A DNA stretch of 11,290 nucleotides from the NCBI GenBank assembly GCA_026418655.1, contig JAOAAW010000115.1, forward strand, positions 1 through 11,290. Direction: 5' to 3'. Under the pieces are notes generated by a model, which searched no databases, had not been told where the DNA came from, and saw only the letters and a list, made by a program, of their open reading frames with translations. Positions 7,107-11,290 of the stretch are shown piece by piece. Made by a program: the position numbers and the translations under genes. This DNA comes from a bacterium (GTDB taxonomy: Bacteria; Ratteibacteria; UBA8468; B48-G9; DTJG01). Numbering within the stretch: position 1 is the first letter of the stretch; every line of letters begins with the position of its first letter.

Positions 7107-8502
7107 GGATAATGTTGAGATTCATAATCTGTATAGAGAGATTCTAAAAAGACACCAATACGAAGTAGAAATACAAGAAGATGTCTCTGGTGCGATTGAA
7201 GCTCTGAAAAATAAGAGTTTTGATCTGGTGATCCTTGATTTACAGCTTCCTGGAAAATCAGGAATGTCCTTTTTTGAAGAAATAAGAAATACGGGAATGG
7301 CTTTCCCACCCGTTATTGTCTGCACGGGTCTTGCCTCAATAGAGAATGCTGTGGATGCGATGAAGCACGGAGCAAGTGATTTCATCACCAAGCCATTTAC
7401 TATTGAAACATTACTAACGGCTGTTGAAAGGAATATCAGAATAAACGAGATATCTAAAAAAATCTCAGAGATCGATATGATTCGTTCAATTCTTGAGTTA
7501 AACAAAATAATTATTTCAATTACTGATATTGATGAACTTTGTAATAGTGTTATTGATCTTGTATACAACCTTGTAAAGCCTGATGCGGCATTACTTTATT
7601 TAAAAGATGAAGATACTGGAAGGTTTTTTCTTCGTAGAACAAAAGGCAAATCAGGGAATATAAATTTTCCAATAGTTCTGTCCCTACCGGACGTTGCGGA
7701 AGGTAATGTGATGAATTATGATGTTTTCCAGAGAACAGATGATAATTTTTTAGAGATCAAACTCTTCGGTAAAAAAGATGTGATTGGAATATTAATGTTT
7801 CATTCAAAGGAAAAACTTTTTGAGAACAGAGATATGAATATTCTTTCAGTTTTCGGAACCCAGATAGGGATTGCTCTTGAAAATGCAAGGTTGGTTCAGC
7901 AGCTTCAGGATTCTTATATAAGTTCAATAAGGTCTCTTGTAAATTCTCTTGAAGCAAAGGATGCCTATACAAAAAACCATTCTGAACAGGTCGCGTACTA
8001 CGCTGTTGCGATTGGTAAGGCTCTTGGACTAAATGGTAATGCTCTGGAAAGCTTACGAAATGCTGCATATTTACATGATATAGGTAAGCTTGGAATAAAA
8101 GATGAAATAATTTCAAAAAGAGAATCTCTTTCGGACGAGGAGTTTGAGATTATAAAAAAACATCCTTTAATTACAAAAGAAATTCTAAAACCTTTGAAAA
8201 TAAAAAGAGAAGAAATAGAAGCATGCATTTATCATCACGAGAAGTTTAATGGTACCGGATATCCTGAAGGACTTTCAGGGGAACAGATACCATTGATGGC
8301 AAGAATTCTTGCTGTTGCAGATGCCTTGAGTGCCATGATTTCTGAAAGACCCTACAGAAAAAAAATGGAAATGAAACATGCATTGGAAGAGTTAAAAAAG
8401 AATTCCGGTAAACAATTTGATGGAAGAGTGGTTAGTGCTTTAATAGGTATCATTGAGGGTTCAAAAGAAAAAGGTGAGTTCAGAGACAAGGAGATTTCAT
8501 GA
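7069..8502 (+). CDS. Response regulator with HD-GYP domain (REC-GAF-HD-GYP), probable c-di-GMP phosphodiesterase
   Basis: A 477-residue cytoplasmic protein from the ATG at 7069. The receiver (about 8-122) has Glu13/Asp14, phospho-acceptor Asp57, Thr86 and Lys108 in ITKPF, so it should accept phosphate. A helical linker and a GAF-like domain follow (about 140-275), ending in a helix that leads into the HD-GYP domain (about 285-465). Putative metal ligands are present: His304 in TKNHSEQVA, His336-Asp337 in YLHDIGKLG, His365, His389-His390 in HHEKFNGTGYP, and Asp418 in VADAL. The GYP signature is complete, with Asn394 where many members have Asp. HD-GYP enzymes hydrolyse cyclic di-GMP to pGpG or GMP, and some act on cGAMP; this sequence alone cannot tell which. 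It shares a 38-nt overlap with the sigma-54 regulator and an ATGA overlap with mreB. It may give the upstream kinase a second, non-transcriptional output. Confidence 0.94.
   Translation: MESNEKKKILIVEDNVEIHNLYREILKRHQYEVEIQEDVSGAIEALKNKSFDLVILDLQLPGKSGMSFFEEIRNTGMAFPPVIVCTGLASIENAVDAMKHGASDFITKPFTIETLLTAVERNIRINEISKKISEIDMIRSILELNKIIISITDIDELCNSVIDLVYNLVKPDAALLYLKDEDTGRFFLRRTKGKSGNINFPIVLSLPDVAEGNVMNYDVFQRTDDNFLEIKLFGKKDVIGILMFHSKEKLFENRDMNILSVFGTQIGIALENARLVQQLQDSYISSIRSLVNSLEAKDAYTKNHSEQVAYYAVAIGKALGLNGNALESLRNAAYLHDIGKLGIKDEIISKRESLSDEEFEIIKKHPLITKEILKPLKIKREEIEACIYHHEKFNGTGYPEGLSGEQIPLMARILAVADALSAMISERPYRKKMEMKHALEELKKNSGKQFDGRVVSALIGIIEGSKEKGEFRDKEIS
8488..8493 (+). promoter_or_regulatory. 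Strong Shine-Dalgarno for mreB
   Basis: AAGGAG ends 5 nt before the ATG at 8499, inside the end of the HD-GYP gene. It is among the best ribosome sites in the window, which fits the high MreB level cells need, and it fixes the mreB start at MTRIARFF. Confidence 0.8.
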
Positions 8503-9524
8503 CGAGGATTGCAAGATTTTTTTCTAACGATCTTGGGATAGATCTTGGAACAGCAAATACTGCAGTTTATCTTAGAGGTAAAGGTGTGGTTTTAATGGAA
8601 CCATCCATCGTTGCCATTAATCGCGATACCAAAGAAGTGTTGGCTGTTGGATTGGAGGCAAAAAAGATGCTCGGTAAGACTCCAGCAAACATTATTGCAA
8701 TGAAGCCAATGAAGGATGGTGTTATAGCAGATTTTGATGCATGTGAAGCAATGTTAAGACATTTTATCAATAAGGTTAAATCACCTAGACATAAATTTGT
8801 TATGCCTCCGAGGATGGTTATCGCGGTTCCATCCGGTATAACCAGTGTTGAAAGAAGAGCAGTTAGAGAGACAGCATTAAAAGCTGGTGCCAGGATTGTT
8901 AAACTTGTTGAAGAGCCGATGGCTTCTGCTATTGGTGTTGGTTTGCCAGTTGAAGAACCCTGTGGAAGTTTCATTCTTGACATAGGTGGTGGTACAACAG
9001 AAATGGCAGTGATTTCTCTTGGTGGGCTGGTTCTGACAAAAAGTTTGAGGGTTGCCGGGAATGAAATGGACGAAGCGATCTCAAATTATTTGAAAAAGAA
9101 ATACAATCTTCTTGTTGGTGAAAGAACGGCTGAAGATATAAAAATTAACATTGGTTCTGCCTATCCACTGGAAGAAGAACTGACTTTAGAGGTTCATGGA
9201 AGAGATCTTGTTGAAGGACTTCCCAAAATGATAAGGGTTCGTTCGGAAGAAATAAGGGAAGCCCTTAAAGAAACGCTTCTAGCAATTGTTGGGGCTGTAA
9301 GAGATATACTTGAAGAAACCCCACCCGAACTTTCAAGTGATCTGGTGGAAAGGGGATTGGTAATCGCTGGAGGAGGAGCTCTTTTAAGAAACATTGATAA
9401 ATTGATATCCCAGGAGACTAAACTGCCTGTAAAAGTAGCCGAAAATCCTTTACTTGCCGTTGTCACAGGTGCAGGCAAGATGCTTGAGGAAGAACGATAT
9501 TTCAAGATGTTTCCCTCCGAGTAG
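8499..9524 (+). CDS. mreB: Rod-shape-determining protein MreB (bacterial actin)
   Basis: A complete 341-residue MreB. It forms ATP-dependent filaments on the inner face of the cytoplasmic membrane and positions the elongasome that inserts peptidoglycan along the side wall. Visible motifs: phosphate-1 loop DLGIDLGTANT (11-21), Glu138/Glu139 in EEPMASAIG, phosphate-2 loop DIGGGTTEMA (161-170), and the adenosine motif GLVIAGGGALLRNID (286-300). The N-terminus MTRIARFFSND resembles the short amphipathic membrane anchor of Gram-negative MreB. Length matches the family. The start overlaps the HD-GYP stop (ATGA) and has a strong ribosome site; mreC follows after 8 nt. The order mreB-mreC-mreD-mrdA is the classical one. 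The unusual point is the signalling block coupled directly upstream. Confidence 0.98.
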   Translation: MTRIARFFSNDLGIDLGTANTAVYLRGKGVVLMEPSIVAINRDTKEVLAVGLEAKKMLGKTPANIIAMKPMKDGVIADFDACEAMLRHFINKVKSPRHKFVMPPRMVIAVPSGITSVERRAVRETALKAGARIVKLVEEPMASAIGVGLPVEEPCGSFILDIGGGTTEMAVISLGGLVLTKSLRVAGNEMDEAISNYLKKKYNLLVGERTAEDIKINIGSAYPLEEELTLEVHGRDLVEGLPKMIRVRSEEIREALKETLLAIVGAVRDILEETPPELSSDLVERGLVIAGGGALLRNIDKLISQETKLPVKVAENPLLAVVTGAGKMLEEERYFKMFPSE

Positions 9525-9528
9525 GTGA
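9523..9528 (+). promoter_or_regulatory. Shine-Dalgarno for mreC overlapping the mreB stop
   Basis: AGGTGA begins inside the mreB TAG (9522-9524) and ends 4 nt before the mreC ATG at 9533. It supports that start and coupled mreB-mreC translation. Confidence 0.6.
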
Positions 9529-9532
9529 TCAG

Positions 9533-10216
9533 ATGCTATGGAAATATCGCAGGGAAATTATAATTTTTTTGTTTATTTTTATTTGTTTATGGATGGTGAG
9601 GCATAATATTTCTTTCAATTTACAATCTTACAGAAGAGCACCATCATTGAAGGTATCTTCGCCTGATGTTCAGCGTGTTATTTTAGAGAATTTGAATCTC
9701 AAAAGACTTCTTCATTTGAAGGATAATAAGAATTTTTTCAGGGTAATTTATGCAAATACAAAAACAATTTCTCCCTGGGTCTTTCCCACAGTGATTACAA
9801 TTGATAAAGGTTCCTCTGATGGAATAAAAGAAAATATGGCAATTATTAGTCCTGATGGTTCCCTAATAGGTAGGATTGTTTCTGTGGGTATGAATACCGC
9901 GACTGGAATTACACTTTATCATTCTGAAAACAAAATAAGCGTGATGGTAAGAGAGACAGGCGAACTTGCAATTATGGAGGGACTTTGTACTACACCCCTA
10001 CATCCCCGACTCAGAATAAAATTTCTTCCATCAGAATGCAGGGCTTCTGTTGGAAATATAATAGAGACCAGTGGATTGACAAGATTGTATCCCAGTGGTA
10101 TAAGAATTGGAACAATTACTGAAATTGAGTCCTCAAAAACTGAACCTGTTACCCAAGGCGTTGTAAAACCATTTTTTATAAATGAAAATTTCAGAATCGT
10201 TGCAATTGTTGAATAA
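9533..10216 (+). CDS. mreC: Rod-shape-determining protein MreC
   Basis: A 227-residue bitopic membrane protein. A short basic N-terminus (MLWKYRRE) precedes one membrane helix (about 8-23), a short leucine-rich helical stretch (about 46-64) where MreC proteins carry their dimerising coiled coil, and the periplasmic beta-domain (about 70-227). Family motifs include TIDKGSSDGIKENMAI (89-104), LIGRIVSVG (111-119) and GNIIETSGLTRLYPSG (174-189). MreC links the cytoplasmic MreB filament to periplasmic PBP2 and activates the elongation synthase. The protein is shorter than well-studied homologues (about 290 residues in Bacillus subtilis, 367 in Escherichia coli), mainly through a short coiled coil and the lack of a C-terminal tail. 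Its 3' end overlaps mreD by 35 nt. Confidence 0.93.
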   Translation: MLWKYRREIIIFLFIFICLWMVRHNISFNLQSYRRAPSLKVSSPDVQRVILENLNLKRLLHLKDNKNFFRVIYANTKTISPWVFPTVITIDKGSSDGIKENMAIISPDGSLIGRIVSVGMNTATGITLYHSENKISVMVRETGELAIMEGLCTTPLHPRLRIKFLPSECRASVGNIIETSGLTRLYPSGIRIGTITEIESSKTEPVTQGVVKPFFINENFRIVAIVE

Positions 10217-10664
10217 AAAAGAAGTCTGGCTTTTGATTATAGTTCCTGGATTATGTCATTTTCTGTTTCACGGTATGTGGGTTGATTTTTTTCTACTTGC
10301 TCTTTTTTATATTTCATTCAGAACGAAAGTTTTTCCCTATTTCTATTTTGTGTTTATTTGGGGTATATTATATTCAATAGCAACGATTGACGACCCAGGC
10401 AGGGAAATCCTAGCTCTTGGAACAACGTGGTATTTTTTAGCATCATTTAGGTTTGAAACAGACATATCAAAATTCATTTCTGCTACAGCAGGTAGTGTGA
10501 TTTATGCTATTACAAAATTTTGTATTGGATTTGGAGGATGTGTGTGGAATATTCCGGTTACCATTGTTTTTATAATCTATTTCGTGCTAATACATACTGC
10601 AATAACCACATGTTTTATAGTATTGGTATATAATTTCTCAAGGAATAGATTGAAAACGGTCTGA
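10182..10664 (+). CDS. mreD: Rod-shape-determining protein MreD
   Basis: A 160-residue, very hydrophobic protein with five or six predicted membrane helices (around 15-30, 32-46, 50-68, 76-88, 97-116, 121-152) and a basic C-terminus (NFSRNRLKTV). MreD sequences diverge widely, so the call rests on size, topology and position between mreC and mrdA more than on motifs. MreD is a membrane partner of MreC and PBP2 in the elongation complex. The only ATG start lies 35 nt inside mreC and has no clear Shine-Dalgarno, so translation probably relies on coupling to mreC. In-frame TTG codons at 10200, 10206 and 10209 are possible alternative starts but also lack a good ribosome site. Confidence 0.85.
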   Translation: MKISESLQLLNKKEVWLLIIVPGLCHFLFHGMWVDFFLLALFYISFRTKVFPYFYFVFIWGILYSIATIDDPGREILALGTTWYFLASFRFETDISKFISATAGSVIYAITKFCIGFGGCVWNIPVTIVFIIYFVLIHTAITTCFIVLVYNFSRNRLKTV

Positions 10665-10672
10665 ACAGAAAT

Positions 10673-11290
10673 ATGGATATGGAACAGAGGTTAAAAAATT
10701 TTTCTATTGTCATCAAGGTTGCTCTTGGTATATTGCTTATTCCATGCATATTTCTTCAAGTGATAAGATTTTCCTATTACAGGCGTCTTTCTGAACAAAA
10801 CTGTATAAGAACAATTGATCTTGGAATTCCTCGGGGTAAGATTTTTGACAGAAACGGTAGAGTACTTGCAGAAGACAAAACATGTTTTAATCTTGTATTT
10901 GTTCCTTACGATATAAAAGACCCTGACGAGGTTGCTTCGGTACTATCAAAGATTATCGGCTTTGACAAAAAGGAACTGCTTCTGCAACTTGAAAAGAAGT
11001 CAGCTAATCCCTTTGAACGGAAGATTTTAAAAAGAGGACTTTCTCAATCTGAAATTGCAGCAATTTCAGAATATGCCTTTAGATTATCCGGTGTGTTTGT
11101 CCAAGCAGGACTTGATAGACGATATACCCTTGAGGATGGTACATGTCATTTACTTGGTTATACAGGTGAAGTGAATCAGGAGGATTTAGAATCTCTCAAG
11201 GATGAAGGTGTAAAACCCGGACATTTTATTGGAAAATACGGTATTGAAAAGCAGTATGATAGCCTATTACGAGGGAAATCAGGAGGATAT
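10673..11290 (+). CDS. mrdA: Penicillin-binding protein 2, N-terminal part (truncated by window edge)
   Basis: The first 206 codons of PBP2, the transpeptidase that cross-links new peptidoglycan during side-wall elongation with RodA and MreBCD. After a short cytoplasmic tail comes one membrane anchor (about 12-33), then the class B PBP pedestal: PRGKIFDRNGRVLAED (53-68), RRYTLEDGTCHLLGYTGEV (149-167) and GKYGIEKQYDSLLRGKSGG (187-205). The catalytic SxxK, SxN and KTG motifs would lie beyond the right edge. The chosen ATG is 8 nt after the mreD stop with no strong Shine-Dalgarno; a second in-frame ATG at 10679 would shorten the protein by two residues. rodA (mrdB) would be expected downstream. 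Confidence 0.95.
   Translation, partial: MDMEQRLKNFSIVIKVALGILLIPCIFLQVIRFSYYRRLSEQNCIRTIDLGIPRGKIFDRNGRVLAEDKTCFNLVFVPYDIKDPDEVASVLSKIIGFDKKELLLQLEKKSANPFERKILKRGLSQSEIAAISEYAFRLSGVFVQAGLDRRYTLEDGTCHLLGYTGEVNQEDLESLKDEGVKPGHFIGKYGIEKQYDSLLRGKSGGY

Noticed and set aside
6791..7309. 172-codon open frame on the - strand
   Set aside because: It is antisense to the well-conserved AAA+/helix-turn-helix and receiver coding regions, has no recognisable motif, and is a typical AT-rich antisense shadow.
7122..7568. 148-codon open frame on the - strand
   Set aside because: It lies wholly antisense to the receiver and GAF part of the HD-GYP protein, has low-complexity Ile/Ser composition, and shows no domain.
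8248..8265. Asn instead of Asp in the HD-GYP signature (FNGTGYP)
   Set aside because: I believe Asn at this position occurs in other HD-GYP proteins, and the putative metal ligands are intact, so it is not evidence of an inactive enzyme.
8263..8279. Small hairpin CCTGAA-GGACT-TTCAGG
   Set aside because: The 6-bp arms are common by chance and encode part of the HD-GYP region. There is no T-tract, so it is not a terminator.
8567..8983. 138-codon open frame on the - strand opposite mreB
   Set aside because: mreB is clearly the coding frame, with all actin-fold motifs. The antisense frame is open only because of codon bias.
9525..9532. Possible promoter between mreB and mreC
   Set aside because: The gap is only 8 nt and is filled by the mreC ribosome site. 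I see no -10/-35 pair there.

Overview
The window is an AT-rich bacterial stretch with all genes on the + strand and almost no non-coding DNA. From the first genomic base to the right edge there are only two 8-nt gaps, and every other junction is an overlap (11, 4, 4, 4, 38, 4 and 35 nt). It therefore looks like one long, translationally coupled transcription unit whose promoter and terminator both lie outside the window. Bases 1-19 are not genomic. They match the 19-nt Tn5/Nextera transposase mosaic-end adapter exactly, so the left edge is a read or contig end. The sigma-54 activator, the MreB N-terminus (like that of Gram-negative MreB) and the mreBCD-mrdA order suggest a Gram-negative-type (diderm) rod. 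The phylum cannot be fixed from the sequence alone; an uncultivated metagenomic lineage is plausible.

Layout: (1) 20-163, the C-terminal end of an unrecognised protein. (2) 153-1382, a stand-alone FabF-fold beta-ketoacyl-ACP synthase with an altered catalytic triad (Cys-His-Asn) and an altered gatekeeper loop. (3) 1379-8502, a four-gene signalling block: a multi-pass membrane sensor kinase with GAF-like, PAS and kinase domains; a soluble REC-GAF-PAS-kinase protein whose ATP-binding domain has decayed; an NtrC-type sigma-54 response regulator; and a REC-GAF-HD-GYP response regulator expected to degrade cyclic di-GMP. (4) 8499-11290, the rod-shape cluster mreB, mreC, mreD and the first 206 codons of mrdA (PBP2), cut by the right edge.

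Proposed working model (inference): the membrane kinase senses an envelope or membrane signal and phosphorylates two competent receiver domains. One output is transcriptional (sigma-54 promoters) and the other is post-transcriptional (cyclic di-GMP turnover). The second kinase-like protein keeps its phosphorylatable histidine but not its ATP site. It resembles the first kinase across the GAF-PAS-DHp part, so it may act as a pseudokinase partner, a heterodimer subunit or a phosphotransfer node. Tight coupling to mreBCD-mrdA on one side and to a ketoacyl synthase on the other suggests a module tying lipid or envelope state to cell-wall elongation. This composite arrangement, with the pseudokinase at its centre, is the best candidate here for something not previously described. 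No mobile elements, CRISPR arrays, tRNA or rRNA genes were seen.
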